Positions 1 through 11,364 of a stretch of 64,000 nt of DNA are shown in pieces; positions within the stretch are counted from its first letter, which is position 1; each line of letters begins with the position of its first letter. The notes under the pieces were generated by a model, which was not told where the DNA came from, made no database searches, and saw nothing but the letters and a program-made list of their open reading frames with translations. The position numbers were made by a program, and so were the translations under genes. The stretch comes from Beaufortia kweichowensis (lineage: Eukaryota > Chordata > Actinopteri > Cypriniformes > Gastromyzontidae). The stretch covers positions 19,073,431-19,137,430 of the forward strand of contig CM032800.1 of assembly GCA_019155185.1 (NCBI GenBank), in the 5' to 3' direction.

Positions 1-190
1 CCTTGACTAACTGGGGCCCAGGTCAGGAGCAGACAGACTGGTTTAACCAACCGCCTGTCAGCCATCACGCCACATAGCACAGATAAAAACATAGAAATTC
101 CTTGTCTTTAGAATGTAATTCTAAAGTGTAATTCCTTCAGTGTAATTTTCACTGCATGTATGCTGATGAAACTCAACTCTATATCTCCTC
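1..190 (+). mobile_element. L2-clade LINE, 5' end scrap
   Basis: The first ~84 bases are nearly the reverse complement of 11280-11363, which is the 5' end of an antisense L2 copy. Bases ~150-190 resemble the stretch around the reverse-transcriptase YADD box of the same kind of LINE (gctgatgaaactcaactcta). The middle of the element is missing, so this is an internally deleted scrap. No coding capacity remains. Confidence 0.6.
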
Positions 191-964
191 AAGATAAACT
201 CAACTCTATATCTCCTCCATGTTTCCAATTATAGTCTCCTATGGGGTAACATTTACAGGGCTTAAGAGTAGAGATCGGTAAGATTTTTCATAGTTTATTG
301 CTACATATTGAAAGTGGTCGGGGATAAGTGATCGATAGTGTAGATAGGTGGAATCGCATTAGAATGGTTTAAATCATTCTGATGATTCCATTACAATGCA
401 TACATAATTTTAAGTCTATTTAAAAGTATGCTATTGTTGGAAACTTTTTTCAGCTTAAGACCAGGGGACTTGGATTTCCTTGAGCAGTAGTCTTTATTGT
501 AGATAGCTTAGCCTTCAACAGGAGCATACTGCACGTAAGGCACTGCAGTCATCAAGTCTAATTTGAAGTCTCAAACACATTGTGTGATGGGATTAAAGTA
601 TTATTGATATGTTTTATTTTTATATGCATGATGTATATGTTTTTATTGTTTATTTTATTAGTGTCTGTGTATTGCAGTATTTTGCCCTCTTTGACAAACT
701 CTTACTTTTTGACAAACTACTACTCCAGTAACTGCTGTATTGAACGAGATTGCTGGATAAAGACTCTTGTTGTTCATTTTTGTCATCTATCTTTTAATTA
801 GTAGAGACTGAGATAACTTCAATTGCCAGTGTGCTTGCCAATAATCACTTTTTCTTTTTTATTTATATTTTTCTGTTTAGTGCTGTGATACTGGGTTTTG
901 ATGTATTGTGCTGTGGTTGTGTGCACTGAGATAACTGGCAGTTTGTTTCTTATTCGTTTTCCAG
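191..964. other. Unassigned AT-rich stretch
   Basis: I see no recognisable gene, repeat tail or RNA here. A 73-codon open frame at 580-801 is hydrophobic and low-complexity, as expected from AT/T-rich DNA, and I do not treat it as a gene. Confidence 0.4.
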
Positions 965-1092
965 TTTGCTGCTGGCTGGATTTTGTGGAGGCCCCTGCCA
1001 CTGTGGGACTGAAACACACTGTTGCTCTTGACCCAAAGAGAATCGAACTGCTCCCAAAGACAAAAAACATCTTTGCTGCATTCTGCCTAAAG
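965..1092 (+). other. Possible isolated internal exon
   Basis: A pyrimidine-rich tract ending in cag (to 964) is followed by an open stretch, which ends with AAG before gtaaaa (1093). The piece is 128 bp and reads through in one frame (…LDFVEAPATVGLKHTV…, …KRIELLPKTKNIFAAF…). The peptide looks less biased than the surrounding AT-rich DNA, but I do not recognise it and no partner exon is visible nearby. It may be a chance frame or a relic of a transposon gene. Confidence 0.2.
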
Positions 1093-1529
1093 GTAAAATA
1101 CACTGCTACATTCTTCTATAGACTGAATATCTCTGGCTGCATTTTCCTCATTCATAACATTTCATAGAGTTCTATTTTTATAAGAATAAAAAAAACTTTT
1201 GTAATCTCGATATACTGCTTGAGTGTCAATGTGTGTTGTCCAGCCTCAGTGGAAAGTGATTGTGTGAAATTTGGGTTAAATCCTGGGTCTCAGTGGATAA
1301 ATCCAGGTATGTAGTCGGCTACTTTTTGATTATTGGCTTTTATCTGCCATAAAAACAAACAAGAACCTTTTAGTTTTGCCTCTGCCACAATTGCTGTATA
1401 TATAGCCATTTCATGGGCAGTCCAGCATTTAGGTGACAATAGAAACAATGGACAGAGAGGAAGTAGTAGACTATCTTCAGATCCTGGAGTCTCACTCACC
1501 CTATACTGCAAGGCTTCACACCCCACCTG
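1093..1529. other. Unassigned stretch before L2 fragment
   Basis: No feature can be supported. Short open frames here overlap on both strands and have no recognisable content. Confidence 0.35.
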
Positions 1530-3432
1530 CTCCCTCTGTCAGTATCAGCTGATGCTTTTGCTAACTTTTTTCATAAACAAACATCCATGATCAGCAGCCA
1601 GTTCTCAACTCCTGCAACTCCCAGCACACACACAGGCTTCACCTAGCTCCACTTTTTCCTCTTTTTCCACTTTAAAACCATGCAGAAGTTACCAAACTTC
1701 TCTCCTGCAACCCCACCACCTGCCCACTTGACCCAATCCCCTCCCATCTGTCTCCAATCCATCTCCAGCGCAGTCACCCATCACTTACACACATTATTAA
1801 CTCTCACTCCTCTCTGGCACCTTTTTCCCACTCACCTTTAAGCAGGCTCCGGTCACCCTGGGCTGCTTAAAAACCCAGTCTCAACCCTTCCCTCACCGGA
1901 GTAGCTACAGACCTGTCTCTCTCCTCCCGCTCATCTCTAAGACACTGGAGCGAGCTGTTTTAATCAGATTTCATCCTACTCTCCCAGAATGAACTACTGG
2001 ACAAACGACAGTCCGGTTTCAAGAGCAAACCACTCCACAGAGACTGGGCACTGTCAGTCACTGAGACGCCAAGTGACTGGCAAAGGCCGAAGTCTAAATC
2101 ATCTGTTCTCATCCTGCTGGATCTTTTTCCGCCGCTTTTGACACAGTCAACCACCAGATCCTACTGACATCCCTCCTCATCGCTAGGGATCACAGGTACC
2201 CCACTCTCAATGGTTTAAATCCTACCTCTCAGACACAGGTCCTTCAGGGTGTTCATGGAATGGGGAGCTGTCTAAAAGCCCATCCCTAGCCACCGGCGCT
2301 CCTCAGGATCTGTTCTTGCACCACCTCTCTCCATCTACATTAACATCCCTGGGTCCCATCATTCAATCACATGGCTTTGACTACCACTGCTATGCTGATG
2401 ACACCTAGATTTTCTTCCCCCTTCCAGCCTGATGACCCCACAATAGAGTCTCGCATTGCAGCCTGCCCTGAATGACATCTCATTTTGGATGACTAAACAC
2501 CACCTTCAACTAAACCTTTGCCAAAACTGAGCTCCTGGTACTTCCGCCACACCTGCAATGCAACACAACCTCACAATTCAAATTAAGCAACACAACCATT
2601 ACACCATCTAAATCAAGTTAGAAACCTTGGTGTAATCTTCAACGACCAGCTGTCCTTTCATCAACACATCTCAAGGATATCACGGTCTTGTAGATATGCA
2701 CTCTACAACATCAGGAAGATCAGGCCATATCTCACAGAGCACGCTGCCCAACCTGCTTGTCCAAGCCATGGTAATCTCCAGACTGGACTTTATTGCAATG
2801 TTCTCTGGCTGGTCTTCTTCCTGCATTAACAATCAAACCACTGCAGATGATACAGAACGCTGCAGCAAGACTTGTCTTCCAGGAACCCAAAAGAGCACAT
2901 GTCTCGGCCACTCCTCATCTCTCTCCATTGGCTACCGTATAGGCGGCCCGCCATTAAATTCAAATCATTAATGCTGACATTTAAAACCATCACAAACTCA
3001 GCACCTCTCATACTTTAACTCGCTTCTACATACAACCAACTCCATCCAGAACCCTAATACCAACCAATGAACGCCGACTGGTGGTACCATCACAGAAAGG
3101 TGCTAAATCTCTCTCTTTGCTCTTTTCTCCTTCTCTGTTCCCGGGTTTGTGGAATAATCTCCCCTAACACAATCCGGGTCTGCCACATCCCTCACCTCCT
3201 TTAAAAACTACTAAAACGCACCTTTTCCACTAACACCTAACAGCATAAAAAAAAACTTTTCCTTCCTCTCTACTAGGTATTTATCTGAATAACTGCATAA
3301 CATTGTAAACTTAGGAAAGCACTTCTTTGTACTATTGCTGCCGCTTTTGATGTATCGCTTCATTGTCTCCTAATATTTGTAAGACGCTTTGGATAAAAGC
3401 GTCAGCTAAATGCCTAAATGTAAATGTAAATG
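1530..3432 (+). mobile_element. Decayed L2 LINE (family A), RT to 3' tail
   Basis: This is a diverged copy of the element at 34.9-37.96 kb, from the linker before reverse transcriptase (RT) to the 3' tail. The parallel begins near gtcagtatcagctgatg and runs through the RT core, the YADD region (~2390-2402), the C-terminal domain and the stem-loop-like 3' end, closing in repeated aaatgt units. Many single-base insertions and deletions break every frame; for example, extra bases sit in the homopolymers around 1560, 2110 and 2400. No frame is open across the RT domain. The tail (ttggataaaagcgtcagcta) is the signature of the UnaL2-type L2 family of fish. Confidence 0.85.
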
Positions 3433-4140
3433 TATTTCTGACATGATGAAACCTATTGGGTTAAATGAAAAATATGTGTTGTATTGATCAAACCCTTATG
3501 AAAATTAACCATGGTTTTACTGAGGTTACAACAAAAACAAACACAGGTACTGTAGTAAAACCATGGTTTTGTCAATAACGCCAAAAAAACATGGTTACCA
3601 CACTTTTACTATAAAAAAACAGGGTTAATTTAAAGTAGGAAGCTGCAGCGAAAAATTTTTACATCGGAAGTTAGAGGTGTATGTCGCATTTCAATATAAA
3701 AGCAGTCACTTCTGCCTATTTTTATTTTTTGCTACAAGAAAAAAATCTGTACTATACCTGATCTCCCCTGTGGTATTGTCAACAAATTGGTTAGCTAGAG
3801 AAAATAATGATAAATGTCATTAAGCTTAAATATGTGACCCTGCCTGTGAAAACCCAGCTAAAGTCTTTTTTTTGTGATTTACTGTTTTCAACAGGAAATC
3901 ACACTACATAATGTACAGAACATTCTGTGAAAATATAACTTTGGTATCTTTAATATTGACTGAGTAATGACATGTCAAAGTTAGAAATAGTGATATTTAT
4001 AGGTAAAATCAAACTTTGATGCTCGTTATCTCATGATTTCAGTCAGTGTGTCATTTCAGACGTAGCATGCAAACAAGCTATTCTGAAAAGTGGATAAAGT
4101 GTTTATATTGAATATGTGTATGCTATTGTCTTTTTAACTA
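3433..4140. other. Non-coding DNA with transposon-like pieces
   Basis: The stretch contains repeated accatggtttt/aaaaccatggt motifs at 3509-3570 in opposite orientations. A segment at ~3836-3910 (gaccctgcctgtgaaaaccc) resembles a common cyprinid repeat. It probably includes the left flank and an intron of the Harbinger element whose exon starts at 4142. No gene is seen. Confidence 0.35.
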
Positions 4141-4141
4141 G

Positions 4142-4741
4142 TGGATGAGTGTAGAAAAAGGTGGAAGTCTCTTAGAGACACCTACAGAAAAGAGAGGAGG
4201 AAGGAGGCAGAGAGGAAGAGGAGTGGAGCAGGGGCAAACAGTATGCGGCCATGGCGCTACAGTGGGACAGTGGGGTCATGGGCTTCCTCAACCCCTTCCT
4301 AGAAGATAGAATAACTGCCAGTAATATGGTAGAGGGGGTTGGGGAAACCCTGACCCCAGAGGAAAGAGAAGATGCCATGGCTAGGCATAGTCAGGCAGCA
4401 CAGACAACCCACACACAGAGTCAGCAGTGTGAGGCGAACCAGCTGAGTGACGGCCTGAGCACATGCCCAAGTCAGTCTAGTCTTGAGGGACAGGCAGGAT
4501 CATCAAGCCCAAGCCAGCCCAGTGTACAGGGACAGACAGGGCACTCACACAGGAGAAAGAGGGCACACAGCAGCACAGAGTTTGAGGAGAGGATGCTAAC
4601 AGCTTTAGAGGCTGTGAGTAAGAGAGCTAGCGCTCCACAGGAGGACAGTGACAGTTTATTTTTTACAAAGCCTCCTGGAGGACTTCAGGACGCTGTCATT
4701 GAGGACCAGGCAGGACATAAAGTTACAAATGCACAAACTAG
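4142..4741 (+). pseudogene. PIF/Harbinger MADF (Myb-like) gene, exon 2, broken
   Basis: PIF/Harbinger transposons carry a second gene whose MADF/Myb-like DNA-binding protein helps the transposase enter the nucleus and bind the ends. A splice acceptor (tttttaactag) precedes a frame reading VDECRKRWKSLRDTYRKERR, a typical MADF helix with basic residues. The end of that domain (MGFLNPFLEDR) sits in another frame from 4251. Near 4260-4275 the motif agtgggac occurs twice in tandem, and that 8-bp duplication accounts for the frame change. A Ser/Gln-rich linker and a basic patch (HRRKRAHSS) followed by EFEERMLTALEAVSK come next. The frame then runs into the antisense L2 insertion at ~4742. Exon 1 is not recognised. 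The convergent transposase remnant lies at 10.0-10.4 kb. Confidence 0.7.
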
Positions 4742-5712
4742 TAATAATAATAATAATAATAAGTTTTATTTATATAGCGCCTTTCCAGAGCTCAAGGATG
4801 CTTTACAATGTACAATTATCAAGGTAATACAAGTAGACAATGATGAAAAACAATAATGGACAGGAAAGGATACAGAAGAATAGAGTCAAATACATGTAAG
4901 AACAGGACTTAAGAGACATGACATACCATTCAGAGAACAATTAGATAATTAGCAGAACAATCAATCCATTAAATTGGAGGTATAACATTCAGAGAAACAA
5001 GTGAGTTTTGAGTAATGATTTAAATTCAGAGATGTTATTAACACCACAGCTGCGAGCGGGAGAGAGTTCCAGAGTTTGGGTGCAATAGCACTGAAAGATC
5101 TGCCCCCATTGAAGAAGCAAGGCGATGCCGAGGGACAAACGGTAGAAGGCCAGAGTCAGAGGAACGGCGAGCGAAGTCGGGTGTAGGGACGAAAGCAAGT
5201 TAATGAGATAAGGGGAGCCAAGCCATGCAAAGATTTAAAAGCGCAGCAGGAGAATTTTTGAATTGAATACGGTAGGCAACTGGAAGCCAGTGGAGATCAT
5301 ACAAAAATAGGGTGATATGAGCAGAACGCTTTAGTATGGGTGAGCATTCTAGCAGCAGAGTTTTGAATGTATTGTAATCTGGAAATGGAACTGGCAGGTA
5401 GACCAACGAAAAGAGCATTACAGTAATCGAGGCATGATGAAACAAATGCATGAATGACAGTTTCAGCGTCTTTGGTACTGATGAAGGGATGGAGTTGGGC
5501 AATGCGACGTAGATGAAAGAATGTAGTTTGTAATTTGGTGATAGAGTTGATATGAGACTGAAAGGAAATGGTGGAGTCGAAGATAACACCTACATTTTTA
5601 ACAGTATTAGATGTTTTGATGTGAGAACCGGCAATCTCACAGGTGAAATTGGTAGAAATATTTCTGGTGAGTGAGGGAGTTCCAATGAAAATAATCTCAG
5701 TTTTGTCCATGT

Positions 5713-6097
5713 TGTCACGGACACGCCAGGCTCGCAGCTCACCCAATCACAACGCTCACCCTCTCCTGAGTTCTAATCATCATCACCTGTTCACCATCAC
5801 CGCACCAGCATAAAGGACACTCACCCACAGCCAGTCACTGTCCAGTCTCAACATTGCTACCCGGACTTACTTACCTGTGATCTCTATCGTCTTCTATTGG
5901 ATTATTCCCTCGTCGAGTCTTCAGTGTTCCTCCTCTGTCGTCCTCTCGTCTTCTGTGCTCCTGTGTTCACCTGCATACCCAAGGACAGTATTAGTTTCTG
6001 TGTTTACTTACCTGTTTCTGTGTTTACGTTTGTTTCTCTGTTATATTAAAATCACCTTTCAGTTATCCGCTGACTCCGTCCCTTCTGTTCGGTAACA
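5713..6097 (+). mobile_element. Solo LTR, Gypsy-like, 385 bp
   Basis: The insertion begins TGTCACGGACAC and ends TTCGGTAACA (TG…CA ends). It is flanked by the 5-bp direct repeat CATGT (5708-5712 and 6098-6102). Size, ends and TSD fit a solo LTR of a Ty3/Gypsy-type element left after LTR-LTR recombination. A TATA-like cataaaggac sits near 5810. Orientation is taken from the TGTCACGG end and is tentative. It interrupts the L2 between the RT catalytic box and the C-terminal domain. Confidence 0.85.
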
Positions 6098-6277
6098 CAT
6101 GTTAAGTTTCAGAAAATTTGAATTAAGCCAATCATGTATATCTTTCAAACAAGCAGAGATTTTGTCTGTTTGGGGAGGTAGAGAAGGAGTGCAGATAGAG
6201 TATAATTGAATGTCATCAGCGTAAAAGTGATAATTAAGACCATGACGTTGTAAAATCTGACCAAGTGGTATTATGTA

Positions 6278-7409
6278 TGTAGTGATTCTGTGGGGATGGT
6301 GTTATTTAAACACTGTCCAGCATCTCTACTAGTTATAGTGAAACTAAGACAGTGTTATTTAAAACACGGTTCAGTTTCAGGTTATAATTACTTGTTGGAA
6401 ATACACACAGATAAAGATTATTAACTATATGTATTTTGTAGCATTACCTGGTGCAATAAACGCGTTATTCTTCTGGCCTTGATTAACAACGGTCCATGCC
6501 CAATACAGTAATACATACAGAGCCGGTAACAGTATCGCACAGTTTAAGGGATGCGTTATGAGCATTAAGCAGAGACAATCATGAGTGAATACAAATGAAT
6601 ATTTATTAACTAAGCTACTGAGATGTGATATTGATTGACTAACAAAACACATACACATTCACATTCATACAAGATAAAGCATAGAAAAATTAGAGTAAAG
6701 AGTAAAGAATGGCATATTAAATCAGCAGGACACAACCACCGGTTTTTTCTACAAAAGTTCACCTTGGTTAGCCAAGGGCAGTTGCTTTGGCTGTTGCATT
6801 GAGTGATACTTGCATTGAACAGTTAGTGGCGCCCGCAAGAATCCTGGTGCTGGAGAGAAAGAGAGAGAGAGTGTCCCGTGGATTCGCCAAGTCCGCTCGG
6901 GAGAGCCAAGATTTTCACGAGAAGTGTCAAGTCTGCCGGGCAAGATTGCCGGAAAAGCTGTCCTGAAGAAGGGCAGGTCCCACGAAGATTTGGATAGATT
7001 CCAAGTTTCTGAGCAAAGAGTTGTCCGATGCATTGTGGTCTTAAAGGCACAGCTGTCACGCCTTCTGTCAGGTCTTTTGACCAATGGCAAAAGGACGGGT
7101 TGCGCTGAGAAATCTCTTTGTCCTTCTCTGTGACAAATGATTTACACAGGTAACGGTTTATGTCCTGTTTGCAACTGAACACATAAACTTATTGCAATTG
7201 AGTATGATGCACGCCATGACTATGTACTGTGCATCATTATTTAGGAAATAATTTGTGGATCATTTTGATACCACACACGAGAGAGAAGTGAAGTAAGAAC
7301 AATAGTTATTCATTCATCTGTCATGACATAAAAGTTAAACTTCAATGACACTGAAATGCATGCAATAACTATGGCAGGGTATCACGTGATTATGGAGGAA
7401 TACACACAT

Positions 7410-7471
<62 letters not shown>

Positions 7472-7792
7472 GATACAAATTGGGCAGTTTTGTCCCGCTC
7501 ATCCTAGAGTCTCTTTGAGGTGTTTGGAATGTACTTCTCTAGTCCTCTCTGCAAATCTCCAGGGGCCTGGAGAATCTCAGGAGTTGAGCTGGGGTTACCC
7601 TCTGGGGAAGGCCAGAGAGGTACCATAACTGTCCTCCTGAGTTAAGTAACAACCGGCAGGTCATCACTTAACCCAGACTTTCTGGAGCCAAAAGGGGTTC
7701 TGGTGTTGACTTCCCCCGTAGGAATTTGTTGTTGGTTGTAACTTTATGATCCCTTAAAGAAATCCAACATTTGGCCCGGCCAAGTCTCTACA
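6278..7792. mobile_element. LTR-type insertion, 1515 bp, probably a long solo LTR
   Basis: The ends are TGTAGTGA…TCTCTACA, a short imperfect inverted repeat with TG…CA termini. The flanks are the 4-bp duplication TGTA (6274-6277 and 7793-7796). These features fit a retrovirus-like or Gypsy LTR. It contains a long TA microsatellite and aataaa at ~6454. A TGGCGCCCG at 6826-6834 matches the first 9 bases of a tRNA-Lys primer-binding site. If that is genuine, the piece would be a 544-bp LTR plus leader, but the right end does not repeat the left, so a solo LTR is the simpler reading. No gag, pol or env coding is visible. Orientation is uncertain. Confidence 0.65.
7412..7468. repeat. (TA)n microsatellite
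   Basis: This is an uninterrupted run of alternating T and A, about 57 bp, within the 1515-bp LTR-type insertion. Confidence 0.95.
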
Positions 7793-9318
7793 TGTAAATT
7801 ATGAATAATAAAGGCCCCAGAACGAATCCCTGAGGGACACCGCGCTTCAGGGGGACAGTAGGTGATCGAAAATCATTAACTGAGATGTAGAATTGTCTGT
7901 CCGAGAGATAGGAGGAAAACCAGCAGTACCAGAAATAGCAGTACCAGAAATACCCAAATTAGAGAGACGAGAAATAAGTAATTCATGGGAGATGGTATCG
8001 AAGGCAGAGCTGAGGTCAAGTAGCAGAAGGATAGACAGAGAACCAGAGTCACCAGAAAGCAGCAGATCATTCACTACCTTTACAAGTGCAATTTCAGTAC
8101 TATGGAGGGGGCGAAAACCAGATTGAAAGGGATCGAAGAGATTATTTTCAACTAGAAAAGACTGGAGTTGAGAGGCAACAGTGCTTTCCAGTAATTTAGC
8201 TATAAAGGGTAAATTTGAGATAGGACGGTAATTAGATAGAACTGAGGGGTCAAGGTTGGGTTTCTTGAGAACAGGGGTAACTGCGGCTGTTTTGAGTGGC
8301 AGAGGAAATGAAGCAGAGGTAAGAGATGTATTGATGAAGTGAGAGATAGGTGCAGAGATGGAAGAATGGCAAAGTTTCAGGAGTAGGTGCAGGATCAAGT
8401 TGACAGGAAGAAGAGTTGACCTTTAAGATTAACTTAGAGACAGAAGATGGGTCGTCAAAGAAAAACATGACAGGGTTTGACTGGATTGATTTGGTGAGCA
8501 GTTGAGCTTTGTATCTGTAGAGAAGCATTGGTGGACGGCATCAGTCTTTTCAAGCAAATAATCGAGAAAAGAACAGCAAAGCTCATTAGAAGCTAGGGCG
8601 GGGAAAGCTATCCCTGGGGTGGAGATTTAGTAAGCTTATTTACTGTGCTGAATAATGCTTTTGGCCTGTTACTTGATTTATTTATTGTGGCAGAGACAAA
8701 ACTAGAGCGAGCCGAGATAAGAGCAGATTTGTATATTTTGAGATGATCAAGAAAAGCTAAATAATGTACAGTAAAACCAGTTTTTCTGTAGAGACGCTCA
8801 AGCCGTCTACCAGTAGCCTTAAGAATACGGAGCTCAGGGGTATACCAAGGAGAAGAGTGGGTGGAAGGGACCCTTCTGGTCTTAACAGGAGCATTCTCCT
8901 GTAAGATTTCAGAAATTATGGAGTGATAGTTAGATAATATCACAGAGGGAGAAGAAATATCAAAAACATCAATGAGGTTCGAAGAAACAATAGAGGTACA
9001 GAATGATGCAGTATCAATAGCTTTCAGATTGCGGTATGAAATGGCAGTCTTAGGGCATTTCTTACGCATAGGCAGACTTAAGCTAAAATCAAGAAGTTTG
9101 TGATCAGAGATACCAGTGTCAGAAGATGAGATGGAACAGATATCAATCCTTGATGTACAAATCAGATCAAGGATATGACCACGAGAATGGGTAGGGAAAT
9201 CAACATGCTGAGTCAGATTAAAACATTCAAAAACAGACAGCAACTGATTAGTGTTAGAGCAAACAGTATCGACATGAATATTGAAATCACCAAGCAGGAG
9301 AATGGGAAATGACAATGA

Positions 9319-10022
9319 ACAGGCAAGGGTTAACAGTTACCATGCAGTCGATGCTGGACACACTGACCACTGGGGAGAGAGTATCAGGGGGCAGCTGACA
9401 AGTCTGTGAGGGGTGTTAGTAAGCTTATTTCCCTCACAGTCTTGTCAGCTGCACCTTGTGCTGCACCATTACACACAAGCCTTGTATAAAAGTATTTGTT
9501 CAAACAGTTTATTCAAGCTTTTTTTTTTAAATGTTATTATTTTTTCTTCAAAATAAGTTGTTAATAATAAATAATTTGTAAGTTAAACAAATTAAAATTT
9601 TGTTAACATTTCTGGTTATATGTGTTTTATATTATTACACATCTACCATATCCACCTTATCATATTGAAAATGTGTAGGGGAACCAGGTGAAAAAGTTCA
9701 TGTCCCTCATGTACTTAAGGGTTCATATGATGGTTCTAAAAAGAACACCATGAATATGAACTGAAATGTCCTTTTAACATACAAGTGGTACCTAAATACA
9801 TTTTATTAGTTGTTACCTAAATACATGTGATGGTCTTAAGATTATCTTAATAATTACTAAAGAATAATTTTATTTATATTAAGTACAAAATAAGTGTGTA
9901 AAAATGGAGCACTTTAAGTACATTATGGAAGTTCTTTTCACCAGGGGAGAGTGGGTGTTGACACACTTGATATTATATTTATGGAAATGCATTTTTAATT
10001 AATTGGTGGCTCTTAAAAGAGC
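9319..10022. other. Harbinger interior, non-coding
   Basis: This sequence lies between the L2 insertion and the transposase remnant. The first ~100 bases may continue the last exon of the MADF gene. The rest is AT-rich with no frame worth reporting and presumably holds the facing 3' ends of the two convergent transposon genes. Confidence 0.4.
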
Positions 10023-10396
10023 CGTTAAAATTAATGGCTTATGCCACAGGTTGCCAGGGGACAGCTCCTCTGTGGAGAAATATGTCATAAATGTCTCCCC
10101 GACACGGATGGCCTCCTCCCCTGTGGCATTGTTGCTGCCCATTCTGGTGACCTCCCTGTAGGCCAGCAGCGTCTCCGCCTCCAGCCGATGGTATGGGCGC
10201 CCTGGTGATGTTTGTGGACCTTCTCAGGTAGTTGTGCCGACACATTGTGTAGCTCTTCCCACAGGCATCCCACGCTGGCAAGGCTGATCTCAATGACTCC
10301 TCTGTACATACGCCACTGAGCTGTGAGGATACCAAAGGTATTCTCAACAATCAGCCTTGCCTGTGAATCCAATTTAATTTCCAGAGCGATCTTTTG
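10023..10396 (-). pseudogene. PIF/Harbinger transposase (HARBI1-like), C-terminal remnant
   Basis: Harbinger transposases are DDE nucleases of the DDE_Tnp_4 family. The minus strand reads RLIVENTFGILTAQWRMYRG (10348-10289). This block contains the conserved Glu of the third catalytic position. After a frame change near 10262 it continues …HNYLRRSTN, the conserved motif just downstream. After a further change the tail reads EEAIRVGETFMTYFS (about 10115-10070). Only about 120 codons of the usual 350-400 remain; the domain with the two catalytic Asp residues is absent. The gene points toward the MADF gene (convergent), as expected for one Harbinger copy split by later insertions. Confidence 0.75.
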
Positions 10397-10663
10397 ACGC
10401 TCTCGCCGCCGGCAGTGTGTTACTGAGCCCGCTTCATTATCATAGAGATAAATAAATGTTCACACCTTGGGCCTGTTGTCCCTTCTTGAGTTTTAAACTT
10501 TGATTGAATCATGAGCAAATGGTCACCAACTCAGTGGGACATGATGGAAAACATCCTAGGAGCCACCCCATGTTCCTATGCTCTTCCAATGCAATGTATA
10601 TCATCCGTAGTTTGTGTAAGGATGGGGAAGAGAAAGAGAATCAGCTGATTTTAAAGTGATCCT
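10397..10663. other. Unassigned stretch between Harbinger and L2
   Basis: No recognisable gene or repeat is present. It may be leftover Harbinger DNA. Confidence 0.3.
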
Positions 10664-11363
10664 CAAATTTACATTTCCACACTATGATCAATAGTGTCAA
10701 AGGCAGCGCTAAGATCTAACAGTACAAGTAATGAGATGCAGCCACGATCAGATGACAGGAGCAAATCATTTGTAACTCTGATCAGAGCAGTCTCTGTACT
10801 GTGATGGGCTCTAAATCCCGACTGGAATTCCTCATAGATTCCATTCCTTTGGAGGTAGGAGCATAGCTGTGACGAAACAACATTTCAAGTAATTTAGAAA
10901 TGAAAGGTAGATTCGATATAGGTCTAAATTTTACTAAGTCCTTAGGGTCAAGTTGTGTTTTTTTAATAGTAGGCACAATAAAAGCCAGCTCATAGGCTTT
11001 GGGACATATCCTAATGTTAGAGATGAGTTTATAATACTAAGCATAGGGTCTATTCTGTCAGGCAGCATCTCTTTTAATAAGGTGCTTTATTAGTGAGTGA
11101 TCTAATATTTATCATGCCAAGGCGTATTAATTGTTTATCTAGATTTTTTGTTTTTCATTTGTTGAGCATTTATTAAATTACTCTTGCAAGGTTTGCACAG
11201 TTTTTTGTAATTGCTAGTCCGGGGGACAGTCTCTATATAGTGATTTTTAGAAGACAGAATTTCTATGTGCTGTATATTATCTGTGCTATGTGACATGTGA
11301 TGGCTGAAAGACGGTTGGTTAAGCCAGTCTGTCTGCTCCCTGACCTGGGCCCCAGTTAGTCAA
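10664..11363 (-). mobile_element. L2-clade LINE (family B), antisense, internally deleted
   Basis: The 5' end (11363 downward) matches window bases 1-84 in inverted orientation. Next comes a short open stretch resembling the start of an L2 polyprotein (INIRSLTNKAPY). The copy then jumps to the front of RT (LVKFRPISNLPFISKLLE; later LDLSAAFDTIDHS) and stops at ~10664. The endonuclease domain and everything after the first RT catalytic Asp region are missing. It directly abuts the 19-bp satellite at 11364/11365. Confidence 0.75.
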
Positions 11364-11364
11364 G

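Larger units (their letters stand above)
5297..9315 (-). pseudogene. L2 endonuclease/reverse transcriptase, in pieces
   Basis: The pieces, in order on the minus strand, are as follows. 9315-8608 is the endonuclease C-terminus and linker (GDFNIHVD, SDHKLLDFSL, WYTPELRIL). 8398-7847 is the start of RT (NYRPISNLPFIAKLLES, then LLDLSSAFDTI). ~7860-7797 is the conserved VPQG…LGPLLF block. 6226-6130 is the catalytic YADD box (codons at 6223-6212). 5712-5297 is the thumb/C-terminal part (VGVIFDSTISFQSHI, LDYCNALFVGLPA). RT polymerises cDNA at the nicked target. Removing the 6278-7792 insertion with one TSD copy would join the RT frame in phase, so that insertion hit an RT frame that was still readable at the site. 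Frame changes elsewhere (~7847 and ~8400-8600) show the copy is dead now. Confidence 0.8.
4742..9318 (-). mobile_element. L2-clade LINE (family C), antisense, 5' truncated, interrupted twice
   Basis: This non-LTR retrotransposon lies inside the Harbinger element. Read on the minus strand, it begins in the endonuclease domain (LLLGDFNIHV at ~9300) and passes through the linker and RT. It ends at 4742 in a fish L2-type 3' end (ggcgctatataaataaaact) followed by an ATT-repeat tail. It holds two later insertions, 5713-6097 and 6278-7792, each with its own TSD. The remaining L2 sequence is about 2.7 kb. No clear TSD for the L2 itself is visible. Confidence 0.85.

Noticed and set aside
580..801. 73-codon hydrophobic frame as a small membrane protein
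   Set aside because: Low-complexity T-rich DNA, no splice or promoter context, no recognisable family.
7893..8126. Plus-strand frames over the L2 at 4.7-9.3 kb
   Set aside because: Antisense shadows of the minus-strand RT, which has clear conserved motifs.
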